DNA of 64,000 nt from Eulemur rufifrons (GCF_041146395.1 NC_090989.1:245138843-245202842); one strand, 5' to 3'. Counted from the first letter of the stretch, positions 36,013-48,206 are shown. Notes: generated by a model not told the origin, from the letters alone. Numbers and translations: made by a program.

Positions 36013-37005
36013 AAGGCAAACTCTTTTTTTTTTTTTAATTGGGTCACTAGAGTTGCTAGAAAAGCAAACTTTGGTTGTTATTTTTTTTCCTTTGGTTGCT
36101 ATTTTATTAAGAAAAACCATTGGACTTATTTTTCTCAAGTTCTAGTACTATCCTAAAAAATGAATGATAATTTTCCCTTTATGTTTTCCCACTTTGTATA
36201 GCATGTGGCAATTTATGAATACCAAGAACAATGTACTTACACAATAGGAGAATTTTAACATCAACAAGAACTATATTCTTTTTGTTGTTCTAAAAAGATG
36301 TCACATTTCAATATAATTGCTTAGCATTTTCAGTGAGCTATTTATAATCAATGGGGCAACTTAAAGTAAATGTATTTGCAATGGCTGTTGCTGTATTATA
36401 ACTGTATGTCATTTAAAAATATACCACAAATCCTTTGTAAAGTGTTTCTACATTGCATTAATGTAGTCTATATATAGCATGTTTCTAAACATGTCCATTC
36501 TTCAGAACAGTTCTTAAAATTTTAAAAATAGGTTAAAATAAAACCATTGTCAAAGCTTGTTAGAGCCTGGATAAAAGTTTTTAAGTTTTTAAAACCATTT
36601 CTGCATTGCCTCACTGAATAGTTTCTTACCACTTTTAAAGACACATACATAGAATTGTACTTAGGCAAAATCTCCCTTTAAGCCTAGGGCATGCTATTGG
36701 TTATTCCAAAAGCAGCAGGAAAATAATAACCCTCTAAACACATAAAGGAAGACTACGAGTGGCAAGAATACCTCAGTATTAGTGCTCATAGTAACATGTA
36801 AAACATGGATTTTAAGCACTTTAGATCGCTTTAGATCATAACACATAGTTCTTCTCAGAAGTGCCCTTCCCCAAGCAGCCTCATTCCTTTTATTACATCA
36901 GTGTCCCTAAAGATTCAGAGAAAACTGAAAATGTAGTTATTTGGCTCAAGCACAGTTGTCTTATGCCAAGATAAAAGTAATAAAAAGATAGGTAAAGATG
37001 ATATG
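36013..37005. other. Unassigned sequence
   Basis: No repeat or gene recognised. Confidence 0.5.
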
Positions 37006-37009
37006 GACA

Positions 37010-37150
37010 TAACATTTGTTAATGAACTATAATGGCAGGCCTGTGTTACATGCTTTACAGTTATTGGGAATTATTTTAATTCTTCTAAGAGACGGGACAA
37101 CCAAGACACTTAGAGTTTGAGAAACTTGTCCAAGGTCACAACACTAAAAA
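37010..37150 (-). repeat. MIR SINE
   Basis: 'gtgttacatgctttacagttattgggaattattttaattcttctaagagacgggacaacc' and 'gagaaacttgtccaaggtcacaacac' are a reverse MIR core. Confidence 0.85.
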
Positions 37151-37269
37151 TTTGTGAAATTTGTATTCAAAATCAAGTTTGAAGATATAGCATGATAGAA
37201 TACCAGATATGAGTTTACATGTCACTGTAAGCCACCACACGCTGAATAAAATATGTGCAGCAACTGTCT

Positions 37270-38570
37270 TCAGGCATTGGACCACAGTCAGTGCAGGGCT
37301 GTAATCCCTGAGAGAAGAGAAACAGAGAGAGCATTACAATCACACCGGCTTTGGGGCAATTTCTAAACAGCAGCACAGGAAAGTACAGAACAAATAGAAT
37401 GGAATGTCACCTGTTAGAAGAAACTGAGAGAAGAATATGGAGATGCTGAGGTGGCTGAAAGATACATGTCAAGGTACTAGAGAGGAAAGAGCTACATGGT
37501 AAATGAGCCATAGAAAACTGCATAGTAGTTCCCTTGAGTATTTGGCCAAGTACTAAGCCACTGTGTTGAGAACAACACTCCATAAGGCTTCGCAGAGAAC
37601 AGCTACTGGAGAATGTGAGCTGAAATAAGATTCTGGCTGGTGTATAGTGCAGAGAGATGTTAGATTTAGAACCAGCCAAAAATGCTGAAAGCACTCAGCA
37701 TTTACTGATGATACCAGAAAGGCCACAGTAGAAAGAAAATCTACAGTAGTTCTTGAGAAAACACTCCATTAGACCTGACTGAACAAAGTCCAAAATTTTC
37801 CACAAAGGATGATCTAACCCATCAACAAAACAAACTACCCTCTAGAGCAAGATTCCATATCCTTTAAAGGAAAACAAGAAAATTTAGACTTTTAACATTG
37901 TAGCATCTATAATGTCCAATGTACATTTTAAAAATGTTACAAAGAAGCAGGAAAATGTGACTCATAACCAGGAAGAAAATATAGTAAATAGAAAGAGATC
38001 AAGAGATGATATGGATTTGGACTGAAGAAAAGAACAACAGAAGTGCTATTATAAATATATTCAAGACTCTGAAAGAATTGGTGAAAATTATCAGTAAACA
38101 GATGGTCAATTTTACAGATAAAAATTACAAACAATTCTAATATGAAAAATAAAATATTTGATATTCATTAAGTTTAACAGTAGACTGAAAATAATGAACT
38201 TGAAGATTGGTATGATGGTTACACAGACAAGCAACAAAAAAAAAACCCCAAAAATCCCAAACAAACAAACAAACGAACAAACCAAAGAGTCCCCATGATC
38301 TTTGTAATAAAATCAAATAGTCCAACATACATGTAAGTGGAACCCTAGAAGTGGAGGAAAAAGTCTGGACCAAGAAAAAGAATTGAAGAAGTAATTGCTA
38401 AAAAAATTATCAAATTTAATGAAAAGATATCAACCCACAGATCCAAGACAATCAACAAATGTCAAGCAAGATAAACACTGATAAAACCACATCAAAGGTT
38501 ATTCTAGTCAAAGTGCTGAAAATCAAAGCTAACAGTAAACAGTCAATTTGAAAATCATCTTCTCACTGGT
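37270..38570 (+). repeat. Old LINE-1 (L1M/HAL1-like) 5' region and ORF1 relic
   Basis: 'ccacaaaggatgatctaacccatcaac', 'acaaagaagcaggaaaatgtgactcataaccaggaagaaaatatag', 'gtgctattataaatatattcaagactctgaaagaattgg' and 'atcaacccacagatccaagacaatcaacaaatgtcaagcaagataaacac...aaccacatcaaaggttattctagtcaaagtgctgaaaatc' follow the order of an L1M ORF1. No intact frame. Confidence 0.82.
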
Positions 38571-39045
38571 CCTTAGTTAGCAATGGAACTACTAGAGAAG
38601 ACTAAAATTAAAAATGTAGTGAAGTCCAGGGCCTGCAGACATGGCTCTTCTCCTTACAAAGGCACCAGCCACCCATGGCAAAGGAGTATAGGACATCTCA
38701 TATATTGAGGAAGAGTCGATCTTCATCTAGTACATATTGTTCAAGTAAGAGCCCGAGTAAAATAAAATCCTTCTTGAGAAAATTTAAAGCCAACACTCTT
38801 ACAAAATCAGTGATTCCAACACATGGTGGAGAGGTGTACATTATGTCTATGGCTGTTAGGAGAGTAATATGAGGTCATCACAACGACAAGAAATTTGAAA
38901 GCTTGAAGTCCCCAGTGCCATGGTATCTTAGACCAAGGAGACGGTAACCTTTGAAGCTTGTTAAATAGGAAAAAGAGCAGGACGTTATAATGAAGACTAG
39001 AGTTCGGGGAAGTATCTCAAGAGAACCAATTTCAACTTTTCTTAC
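38571..39045 (+). other. Unassigned insert between L1 ORF1 and ORF2 parts
   Basis: This block does not read as L1. It has a 65-codon frame at 38675-38872 (MAKEYRTSHILRKSRSSSS...) that is basic and serine-rich, reminiscent of a small basic protein or a worn processed pseudogene. I cannot assign a parent, and there is no clear poly-A or target-site duplication. Confidence 0.3.
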
Positions 39046-39049
39046 ACAG

Positions 39050-39695
39050 TCTAAATTTCATAAAAATAACATGTCTAAAAGACAGACAATGCCATTTACA
39101 ATAACATAAAATTGAAAATATTTATGGAAAATTTTAATGAAAGGTGTACAACATTTGTACACTTAAACAGCAAACATTATTGGTAGAAAGTAAAGACCTA
39201 AATAAATGGACATTTCCATATTTATGTTGGGGATAAGAAGACTCAATATTTTTAAGTTGTTAAATTTATAAAAACTGATCTATAAATGCAATGTATTTTC
39301 CATCAAAATTCTAACAAATATAAAAAAATTAAAAATAATGTTAGAATACAATTATTACAAAATTTATAGGGCAATATATTCAGTCTAGAATAGCTGAAAA
39401 AATCTTTAAGAACAAAGTTGGATGATTCATATCACTTTATATCCAGACTTACTGTAAAGTTTTAGTAATCAACATAGTGTATAAGGATAAACAAAGCAAT
39501 GGAACAGAATAGAGAATCTTGAAATAGACTATCACTTACATGGTCAATGAATTTTTGAAAAACGTTCCAAAGTAATTCAATAAGAAGAATCTTTTCAAAA
39601 ATTCATGCTAAAAAATCTAGATAACCATACAAAAACCAAAAAATTCCACCCCCTAACTCAAATTACACTGAAGTTATTTCATGAGCACAAAAAAT
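39050..39695 (+). repeat. Old LINE-1 (L1M) ORF2 relic, left part
   Basis: 'gacctaaataaatggacatttccatatttatg', 'atctataaatgcaatgtattttccatcaaaattc' and 'cagacttactgtaaagttttagtaatcaacatagtgt' correspond to the ORF2 reverse transcriptase C-terminal part. Broken frame. Confidence 0.85.
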
Positions 39696-39696
39696 A

Positions 39697-39705
39697 TGAA
39701 AACTA
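39697..39705 (+). repeat. Target-site duplication, left copy (Alu monomer)
   Basis: TGAAAACTA is repeated at 39841-39849. Confidence 0.75.
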
Positions 39706-39840
39706 GCCAGGCACAGTGGCTCATGCCTGTAGTCCCAGCTAGTCAGGAGGCTGAGGTGGGAGGATTGCTTGAGGCCAGGAATTCGAGGCCAGCCTAGCCA
39801 ACATAGTGAGACCCCATCTCTAAAAAACATTTTTTTAATG
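39706..39840 (+). mobile_element. Free left Alu monomer (FLAM-like)
   Basis: One Alu left arm only: GCCAGGCACAGTGGCTCATG to 'caacatagtgagaccccatctctaaaaaac', with a short mixed A/T tail and a 9-base target-site duplication. It is inserted in the L1M ORF2 relic. The minus-strand frame 39663-39857 is its antisense reading. Confidence 0.88.
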
Positions 39841-39849
39841 TGAAAACTA

Positions 39850-40565
39850 TATAGCATCTAGAAAAAATACAGAAAGATAAATTTATGTCATTTTTGTGGT
39901 AGGTTATGATTTCTTAATACATAAAAAGCATGAATCATAAAGGACATAAATAATAATTAGTCTTCATCAAAGTTAAACAATTCTGCTCAACAAAAGTCAC
40001 TGTAAAGAATATGAATAAGCAAGCCAGAGAATATATTCATAATATATATATCTGACAAAATACTTGTATCCAGATATATTCATTGTTTTACAGATTAATA
40101 ACAAAAAGAGGAACTAAGTAATTAAAAGATCAATCAAAATATAACATCAAAAAGACAAACCTAGTAAAAAATTAAGAAAGGAATTTAACAAATCTTCACA
40201 TAAAGAGATATACAAATGGCCCAGAAAAGCACATGGAAACATTCTCAACATTAGTCACAAGAAAAATGCAAATAAATCCATAATGAGATGAATTTATATT
40301 TTTGCTAAAATGGCTAAAATGACTAAAATGTAAAAAAACAAAACCTCAATCCCAACTGTTGGAAAAAACATTGAAGCAACGAACTCTCATACATTGTTTG
40401 TGGAGGTGTAAAATGATAGAACCACTGTAGACAAAGTTTTGGTAGATTCTTAACAGATTCTTAAGTTAACCAAGCATTTACCATATGACCAGCCTTTCTA
40501 CTCCTAGGTATCTATTCAAGATAAATTAAAATATGTACCCATAAATTATCTGCACACAACTAAGT
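39850..40565 (+). repeat. Old LINE-1 (L1M) ORF2 relic, right part
   Basis: 'aatggcccagaaaagcacatggaaacattctcaacattagtcac', 'agcaacgaactctcatacattgtttgtggaggtgtaaaatgatagaaccactgtag' and 'accatatgaccagcctttctactcctaggtatctattcaag' are the ORF2 C-terminus. It ends before any 3'UTR. Confidence 0.87.
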
Positions 40566-42260
40566 GAACACACATGGGTAGGTTAACAAAAATTTTAAGT
40601 AAGAATGTATCACTTTTTAGCTTTCAGCTCAGTGTCATTTCCAGCTACAAACACATCTTTTAACCCTGTTCTTTGCCTAAATAGAGATAACCTTGAAGCA
40701 GTGCTTTTTCAGATTTGGGATTTTTCCCACTAAGGCAGAGGCCCAATTCAATTCTTCTTGAGATAAACAAAGATAAGTGTAACCACATGCTTCACAGGAT
40801 TATGGTTAGATCTTCATAGCTGGCTGTGTAAGCCACAGTAGTAATACCAAGTATTTAAATGGAGTTTTTTACCAAGGACTATACAGCATCTTTCCTACAT
40901 GATTTTACACACAGTTTATATCATCATTCTCTTTTCTGTGTTAACAATATGCCTCGCTTGTAGAGTCTAACAAAAGATGTAGAATGGGGAGACTTTAGCC
41001 AAGTGTCCCCCATAGCCCTATCACAACTTTCAATCTATCCCAAATAAACATATATTATAAGCAGAAACAGGTTTTTCATGAAATGAATGAAACCTAAACT
41101 TCACTTGAATGCAGTTCTTCCAAGCCCTCTACTTAATTTTGTGTTTGTTATTTTGTATTCTCTTTCTTACAGAGACTTTTCAAAATTTATATAAACATCG
41201 GCCCCTTAAAACCTGAACTTTATGTTCAATATTACAAATTTAAAACTGTACTTTGGTTAAGCAAGCACTGCTTTAAAAACATTTCTAAAAGACTATCCCA
41301 TCTTCCCATGGGATTGCTGTAAGACTACTAATTTAGAAATCTTGGAATTATTACTCACATCATACCCATGTTAAAAACTAACAGTTACCATTTGTGTTTT
41401 AGGAAAAACATGATTCCTCAACTTTAGAGTACTATTTGGCTTTTTCAGAATAAATCATGAGTCCAGTCAATGTACACATGGATATAAATTCCATTAATCA
41501 CACTAAGTTAGAGATGCAAGGAGCTGAGACATAATTGAGAGGATGTCTTTAATATATAAAGGAGAGAATCAAAGCCTCAGGAAGCAAAGTAAATTGTCCA
41601 ATGTCTTCTGACAGGACCAAACTAGAACCTTTGATGCCTATTATGGAGTTCTAGTAGTAAAAGGCATAAATGATTATTACCCCAGGCACTATTTGCCTTT
41701 CTGATTCTTTTTATATGTCTAAATGCTAAACAATGATGATAGTACCATTTTGGATTGCAAAGGCAGGAACTTGCAAATATTTTGGAAATTAGGAGTGCAA
41801 GGAGCTTAATGATTTCCCCAGAAAGATCAACACTTTTACAGAAATATCTGACTTAGAGAGTCAGTTCGGCCTCTAAAACAAAAAGGCTCAGTACCAGGTT
41901 GTTTTTGGATCATGACTATGTGTATGCACCCACAAGAGCTAAAACATGATTAAGTTAAAGTAAACTCCATGTATTTATTCAGCTTGAATATGAATGTTCT
42001 TTGTTATGAACAAATTAATGAGCTGTCTTGCATTTGTATTATAGTGACTCTGATGGTTTTTGAATGTTGGATTGTGTGAGCAATTGCCATTTCTTATTCT
42101 AAGCCCCAATTGAAGGTGAGGCACGAAATCCATTTTGAAGGCCTGTCCACATTACTTCCTGATAACACATTAGGTGTTAAGGTAGATAATCTGCTAGGGT
42201 TTTATTTTGCTGTAGCTTTGTGCCAAATATTTCCCTAGGCAGGAAGATGAAAGAGTTATC
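40566..42260. other. Unassigned sequence
   Basis: No supported gene. A weak MIR-like phrase occurs near 41530-41640 ('gagagaatcaaagcctcaggaagcaaagtaaattgtccaatgtcttctgac'). Confidence 0.5.
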
Positions 42261-42261
42261 T

Positions 42262-42485
42262 GGGTTCTGTGGCGGGGAGGTGGGGAAAGCTTGGAATTTG
42301 GAGTCTTATCTGAATAAAAATTCTCCACTTACTATTGTGTGAAATTTAGCAAATTACTTTGTTTTCTTCCATTCTAGCTCATGTGAAAAGTGGGGATAAT
42401 AAAATGTCTCCTTTCAGTTTGTTATAAGAACTGGAGAGATAATGAACATGAACGATCAGGCACAGAGTAAGTCACACAGTAAGAT
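42262..42485 (+). repeat. MIR SINE
   Basis: 'cttggaatttggagtcttatctga', 'tccacttactattgtgtgaaatttagcaaattacttt', 'aaaagtggggataataaaatgtctcc' and 'ggcacagagtaagtcacacagtaag' give a forward MIR. Confidence 0.9.
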
Positions 42486-43205
42486 CAGGTCTACACCCCA
42501 CTGTCACCATTGGCCAACCTTCAGTCTCCTATAGAAAAGGAGAAAACAGTTAATTCTTCTTAATATATTATAGAGATGCTCCCTTTTCCATTTGAGAGGA
42601 AAAAAGAAGTAAATTCACCAAAGCCCAAGTCTTCACATTGACTCAAGTTATAAAATTAAAAAAAAAAATAATATAGAATATAGAGTTTCTGGTCTATGAC
42701 CATCTGTAAAATTAAACATTTTCTCATTAGATCCTTCCAAAAATAGTGTTGATTGGACTTGAGTATTTTTCTCATAAGTTTTATCTAGGGAAACATTTTT
42801 CACTGTATTCTAATTTTTTTAAGAGATAACTTCTAAGTCCAACCCATCCTGTGGCATACTCTCCCCAAATTTAATCCATACTCAATTGACATTTAGAAAA
42901 TAATTATTTTCTAAAATAAGGGGTAAATTTCCATCTTTCCTACTGAGGGCACACTTTTTCAATTTTCAAGGATTCTGCAAGAGTCTACATTTTTAATTTT
43001 ATTTCTTCTATTCTTTGAGCTGTCTAAAAAGAGTAGTCATGATGATACTTAGAAGACAAGAAAATTATAGGTTTAAAGCACATATAGCTGAATTTACTAT
43101 TAGAACTGACTAATTATATGTAGACTGCATATTCTTCTAGCTTATTCCTATTTTAATAGCAATTTTCTTGTTAAGTAATTGTCTAGGTCTGTTCTCTCCC
43201 TTCAG
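42486..43205. other. Unassigned sequence
   Basis: No repeat recognised. The right end is a pyrimidine-rich stretch ending CTCTCCCTTCAG at 43205, a good 3' splice site in form. Confidence 0.45.
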
Positions 43206-43308
43206 GTGAATTCACCTGGGTATTGACGACTGATCATGCAGACAGTAAGGCAACTGGAGATGGTGAACTAATTCGTGTCCCAGTACCTATTGCTTTGCTA
43301 GTCACACT
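43206..43308 (+). other. Candidate orphan exon
   Basis: A 103-base block lies between a strong acceptor-like TGTTCTCTCCCTTCAG (ending 43205) and a consensus donor GTGAGT (43309-43314). One frame is open throughout, reading EFTWVLTTDHADSKATG and on to a hydrophobic end (VPVPIALLVT). With two bases left over at each end, it is an internal exon of frame-shifting length. I do not recognise the peptide, and no neighbouring exon was found. A 33-codon open run is not rare by chance, so the support is only suggestive. Confidence 0.25.
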
Positions 43309-43515
43309 GTGAGTGCACATTATATAGGTCAAGATACTCACAACTGTCAAACTAGTTTGTGTGTTTATAGCCAGATTCAAAGTGATTGTCAAAATAAAGC
43401 AATAACACTAAACATGGAGAATATTTTTCCCAAAATTTCTAGGGAGGCAATGTTTTAACAATCAAAATTTGTTATTTCATGAGAGAGTGAAAAAGGAATT
43501 GGGTCTACTTCTCCA

Positions 43516-43528
43516 AAAAAAAAAAAAA

Positions 43529-43567
<39 letters not shown>

Positions 43568-43568
43568 T
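43516..43568 (+). repeat. Compound (A)n(TA)n(CA)n microsatellite
   Basis: A run of about 14 A, then about seven TA units, then about eleven CA units. Confidence 0.97.
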
Positions 43569-43584
43569 ATCTTAGTGACTAAGA

Positions 43585-43830
43585 TTTTAGTGTTAAAAAC
43601 ACTGAAGTTTGAATCGAATTTCAGGGTCACTACCTATAGAACCATGAGAAAATATATCTATCTTTTTTTTTTTTTTGCTTCAGTTTCCTTATCTGTAATA
43701 TGGAAATAATAATTTTAACAACTTTACATAGTTGTTGGAATTCAGTGAATGATTAGGAATAAAACAACTAGTACCATACTTGACACACAGTAGGCACTCA
43801 TAGATGTTACCTTTTATAATCATCATCAAG
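43585..43830 (+). repeat. MIR SINE with internal T run
   Basis: 'ttgcttcagtttccttatctgtaatatggaaataataatttt', 'acatagttgttggaattcagtgaatgattag' and 'ttgacacacagtaggcactcatagatgttacc' are a forward MIR. About 13 T are inserted just before 'gcttcag'. Confidence 0.9.
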
Positions 43831-45140
43831 TTCATCCAGCTGATTTAGTAATACATGCAGAATGTGACAGCATGAAGGGTCAGCTGTGCCTGAAGAGAGG
43901 CAGGGCCTTCGACTGAGAGCACAGTTGTAGCCCAGTCTCTGGATATATGAAGAGTATGGAATGAAAAAATATCATTAAATAACAGATCTGTACATAATTA
44001 GTACTGACCATCATCATCGTGAAGATAATCATATTGGAATATTTAGGTTAACAATAAAATATGGACATGGCCTTTTGATTAAAATGAAATAGTCTCACAA
44101 TGCTTTCAGGAAGAACAATGGTTTCTTTTTTTAAAATTTCTATGGGAAAAATTTTTAAGAAAACAGATCATTTCCCTGGATGTGTAACTCAAGTAGAACA
44201 ACATTTCAGAAGAGCTGAAATATCTGGGGGTGTGACTACAAAATTAGTTTTTTAAAAAGCTTTATCAGTCTAGCTATCAAATTGTAAATATGGTTAAAGT
44301 TTATAATTTTCAAGAGAATAATTTTTAAAAGCTCTTACTCAAAGGGAAAAGAAAATTAGCCTATTTAACAAGCACACTGTATTTCAGTTAGCACAGGCAA
44401 TGTGATTATTTTTTTTCAGATTATGTCAAAGGAAAAGTAAAAATGAGTTCTGACCATTTTTTTTTGCACACACACACAAATATGAATACCATATGCTATT
44501 TATGCCATGACTTTGTGAAAGCTGATATATGCTTTCATACTCCACTCCTCCGTAATGCCTCCTGGGAAGACACTACTTGATGAAAAATTAAGCTGAATCA
44601 CTTTCTTTTTGCGGAGTACAGAGATGAGCGTGACAATAAACCCACTGTACATCTCTGGCTCCAATAATTTGCTCTTAAACTGTCACTTTAATTATTCTTG
44701 AATTGGGAGCTTGCCTCCAGGCAAATTTCACAGAGATTTTTAATAATCCATCTTATAATATATCACTATGGACACCAGAAAAATATTGATAATAAAAAGA
44801 TGAACACAAAGTTTAAATATTATATGAATCACATTTATTCAAGGACAGGTAAACTTTTAAAAATAAAGCTTTACATATTTCTGTAGCCTATATACTTGAA
44901 ACTTCGAGCAGTCATTCTCCTAATTCTTTGCTGAATCTTTGTCATGGGAAAGGTGATGAGGCTACACCTAGGAACTTCAAAGATACTGTGACTCTTGAGT
45001 AATTGTCCTAAGAACTGGGATTCTGCACCAATTTAAGAGGTCAGATCTAGGCTCATGGAGACATTCTTTAGTAGAATTTTTATAAAAATACTTCAATTGC
45101 AATGTGTTATAATTTTTACATCCTACTCCAACCACCACTC
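43831..45140. other. Unassigned sequence
   Basis: No repeat or gene recognised. Confidence 0.5.
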
Positions 45141-45144
45141 CTAT

Positions 45145-45390
45145 CATAGCTCCTATTTATTCAGTCTCTAACATGGACCAATAACTGGATTAAGTTCTTT
45201 GAAATATTCATTTTTTTTGTATAATGTTTATAACAATGATACAAGGAAGCATTATTGTTTACATTTGATAGCTTGGAGAGGTTGGGTTATGTTCCAGGTC
45301 ATTCAACTGGTTTGTTGAAGATCTAGTATATGAACCCATGTCTCTTCATCTTCAAAGCCCATGGATTTTCACCATGCCATGCAGTACAGA
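45145..45390 (-). repeat. MIR SINE
   Basis: 'atagctcctatttattcagtctctaacatgg', 'aggaagcattattgtttacatttgatagcttggagaggttgggttatgttccaggtcattcaactgg' and 'gatctagtatatgaacccatgtctcttcatcttcaaagcccatg' give a reverse MIR. Confidence 0.87.
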
Positions 45391-45589
45391 TTGCAACTAT
45401 CCTTCTTTCTTCTGGGAATAACAAGGGAGAAAGGACATGAGCAAATATTTGCCAAGCATTGTTTAGTATGATCAATACGTATTAGCAGGTATCACAGTTA
45501 CTCTGATTCTTTCACATCATACTGCTTCAATGAAAGGAATGTGTATGGAAGAGCTATAAATTGCCCTGTAAACTTTGAAATCTGTCATC

Positions 45590-45790
45590 CAGTTCTCTAT
45601 CTGTCTAATCCAGCCCTTCAGATTGAGATTCATCTGAAAGTCACCTGAAGCCCAAATCAGCTCTTCTTCCTGGCCTCTGCACATACAGATATCGTGAAGG
45701 AGCCCTTACTCTCCTCACATTCTTGTTCTGACTATATATATCTCACTTTGCACATTGCAACCTATCGTCTATTGTTAAAGTTTAAATGTC
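45590..45790 (+). repeat. Possible L2 LINE relic
   Basis: 'cttcttcctggcctctgcacatac' and 'attgagattcatctgaaagtcacctgaagcc' resemble worn forward L2 sequence. Weak. Confidence 0.4.
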
Positions 45791-45909
45791 TTACTCCAAA
45801 TAACAGTAAGATGTTTTTCTCTGGGTAAAGGCACTCTCTTAAATAGGAGTTGGTTTATCTAAATCAATGTACAATGAAAGGCCCAGAGAAAGAGGGACCT
45901 GACTGCTAG

Positions 45910-46330
45910 TGTAATTTTAGCACACTTTGTTGGTAGATAGTATAGTTTGGGTCACTGAATATCTATTCCATCTCCTTTCTCCTTTACCTCCCCATACTAT
46001 AGAAGCTAGAATATCTAAAAACATACAGGTAACAAAAAACAAAACTTATTTTTCCAGGTTTCTTGTAGTGAAAAGTAACCAGGTGATTCATTTTTGGCCA
46101 ATGAGATTAAAGCAAAAATCTTCTGGCTCTATGTTCCTTTTAACTTATCTTCTTCCTATTTGAACTTAGTATGATGCCCAGGGCTGCAGTAGCCATTTTG
46201 AGACTTTTAGGTAATGACAATGAGGGAAAGAAAAAGATTATTGTGAAAATTCTATCTTTGACATTGCTGAGTTTTTGAAGAATGTGAGCAACCACACACC
46301 TTCAGATTTCTTGTATGTAACAAAAATGCA
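45910..46330 (+). repeat. Probable old LTR-type repeat
   Basis: 'gtgaaaagtaaccaggtgattcatttttggccaatgagattaaagcaaaaatcttctggc', 'agggctgcagtagccattttgagac' and 'ttcagatttcttgtatgtaac' recall an old mammalian repeat with a 'ttggccaatgagatgtaag...cagcagccatcttggaccatgag' consensus. Exact family not certain. Confidence 0.5.
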
Positions 46331-46399
46331 CCTGGATTTTCTGGTCTTGATGCAGAACACATTATTAATATTACACTAAAGAAAGGTTATCAGCACTAA

Positions 46400-46405
46400 C
46401 GAAAC

Positions 46406-46436
<31 letters not shown>

Positions 46437-46443
46437 GCAAACA
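46400..46443 (+). repeat. (CAAAA)n simple repeat
   Basis: Seven or more AAAAC units. Confidence 0.95.
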
Positions 46444-46799
46444 AATGAAACAACACAAACTCTAGGACTAAAGGACAAATTTCCTTAGTATGTATCTGAT
46501 ATGCCCAAAAGATCTGATTTATCAGACAAATAAAGCCAACTGAAAAGCAGTTTGTTCTTTGCAATAGAAAGATATACCATTGTTTCCTTCAGGTACTTAG
46601 GTGAGGTGCCTTCCCCCAATATTTCTGCCTGTCTGGTTCTGAGTTCTTCCATATACCAACCCCCTCTATTCATCTTTTAGCTTCCCAGCTATTTTCTTCA
46701 AGAGAAGAGTATTTTCTGAGTACAAAATAAGAGCTTTCTAACTCCTAAACAGATGGATTTCCACATTAGAGATAAATATACATCCCAATTTATGTATCA

Positions 46800-47200
46800 G
46801 AGTATTAGGGTAACAAACATCACTAGCTTTATATGACAATGAAAAAATCTCAATGCCTAAAACAGCAAAAGTTCATTCTTTCTCATTTCAGAGCTAATGA
46901 GAGTTGGGAAGCTCTCTTGTATAATTCTTCTTTAAGCAGTAACTGAGGGATCCAGTCTCCAGTCACCTGGTGGCTCTGCCACATCCAGGCTCTCCCTAGA
47001 GCCCCTCTCTGGATCCCCTCCAAATGCCTGGCCAATATGTTAAGACAGAGCATGGAAGGTTGTATGGGAAGTTTTACAGGCCAGTCCTATGGATAGCATA
47101 CGTCACTTACCCCCAAATACATTGGTGAGAAACCATATGAGACCAACCTAATTACCAGGGAATCTGGATCTTCCTCTGTGCCTGAAAGTAGAAAGTTTGC
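46800..47200 (-). repeat. Probable MLT1-like LTR
   Basis: 'acaaacatcactagctttatatgac...gcctaaaacagcaaaagttcattctttctcatt', later 'atagcatacgtcacttacccccaaatacattggtgagaaaccatatgagaccaacctaa', fits a reverse MaLR LTR. Strongly diverged. Confidence 0.55.
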
Positions 47201-47745
47201 TTAGCATGTATCTAACCTCTGCTACAACCTGTCTCAGGTGAATTAGAGAAGAGTGATTCTGTCCCCAGGGATTCTTTTTTTGTGAATGAACCAATAAAGT
47301 CTAGTTTCAAATTATGAAGGGTTGAGCACAAAACTTGTCATATGGTGTTTCAGTTGAGAAATTCTGCCTACAGGATTGTACATTGCTGAAGGCAATGGAC
47401 AAAAACCAAGATACTACAAAGATACAAAGATCAGAAATTGAAGCCCAGATCTTCTGCAGCCAAAATTCATGCTCCTATGGTGTTGATTGAATTTTACATA
47501 TTTCTTTTTTATGAAAATAAAATTGTCTTCATTCTGCTTTCAAGAAAATACAAAGAAAATTAAAGGTTATAAAATTACCTCTTTGACAACTTGCTGCAAA
47601 TTAAATCTGAGGCAAGAAAATGAGAGGTGATTTTACCTTGATGGTAGATGAAAAAAATGACATATCTTTTAGCAACCATATCAACTAACTCACATATGCA
47701 CACACAAAAAAAGAAATAGTAATAGATTGCCTGACAGTAACATCT
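47201..47745. other. Unassigned sequence
   Basis: No family recognised. Confidence 0.5.
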
Positions 47746-47749
47746 ACAA

Positions 47750-47985
47750 CCATAAATTCAGCACCTTTTTATGTGTCAAGTACTAAATTCTTTATTTACT
47801 TTATGATAAATCTCACAACTCTGCAAAATGTTTATCTTTATCCTTTTACATAAAAGGAAGCTAAAAGTCCAAAAGGCAAAGACACATAATTAGTGGTCTA
47901 TAAATATTAGTTGAATTAATGAATATACAAGGTCACATGGTTTATAAGTGGACTAAAGCTTGTCTCAAGCAACAATTTCATGTAT
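47750..47985 (-). repeat. MIR SINE
   Basis: 'agcacctttttatgtgtcaagtactaaattctttatttactttatgataaatctcacaac' and 'atccttttacataaaaggaagctaaaagtcc...acacataattagtgg' form a reverse MIR. A short foreign stretch interrupts it near 47900. Confidence 0.8.
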
Positions 47986-48124
47986 TTTGACATATTGATA
48001 ACAGAATGAAAATGAGGTTGAAAAAGTATTCTGCAAGTCCAGTTCCTTAGTAAGCCAATGAAGGAACCAATCATTTTCTGATTTCAAGTTTTATTTATGA
48101 TTATAAATTTGGTGAAGGAGAATA

Positions 48125-48206
48125 TTAATTAAAATAGTTGATATTTTTTGAGCTCTTAGTATGTAACAGGAACTATGTTAAATAATGTTTATGCATTTTG
48201 AAAGTG
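48125..48206 (-). repeat. MIR SINE, left part (split)
   Basis: 'gatattttttgagctcttagtatgtaacaggaactatgttaaataatgtttatgcatttt' is the start of a reverse MIR that resumes at 48656. Confidence 0.75.

Noticed and set aside
43501..43570. Repeat tract considered as a CRISPR or other array
   Set aside because: It is a simple microsatellite. No spaced direct repeats of CRISPR type occur in the window, and the DNA is mammalian.
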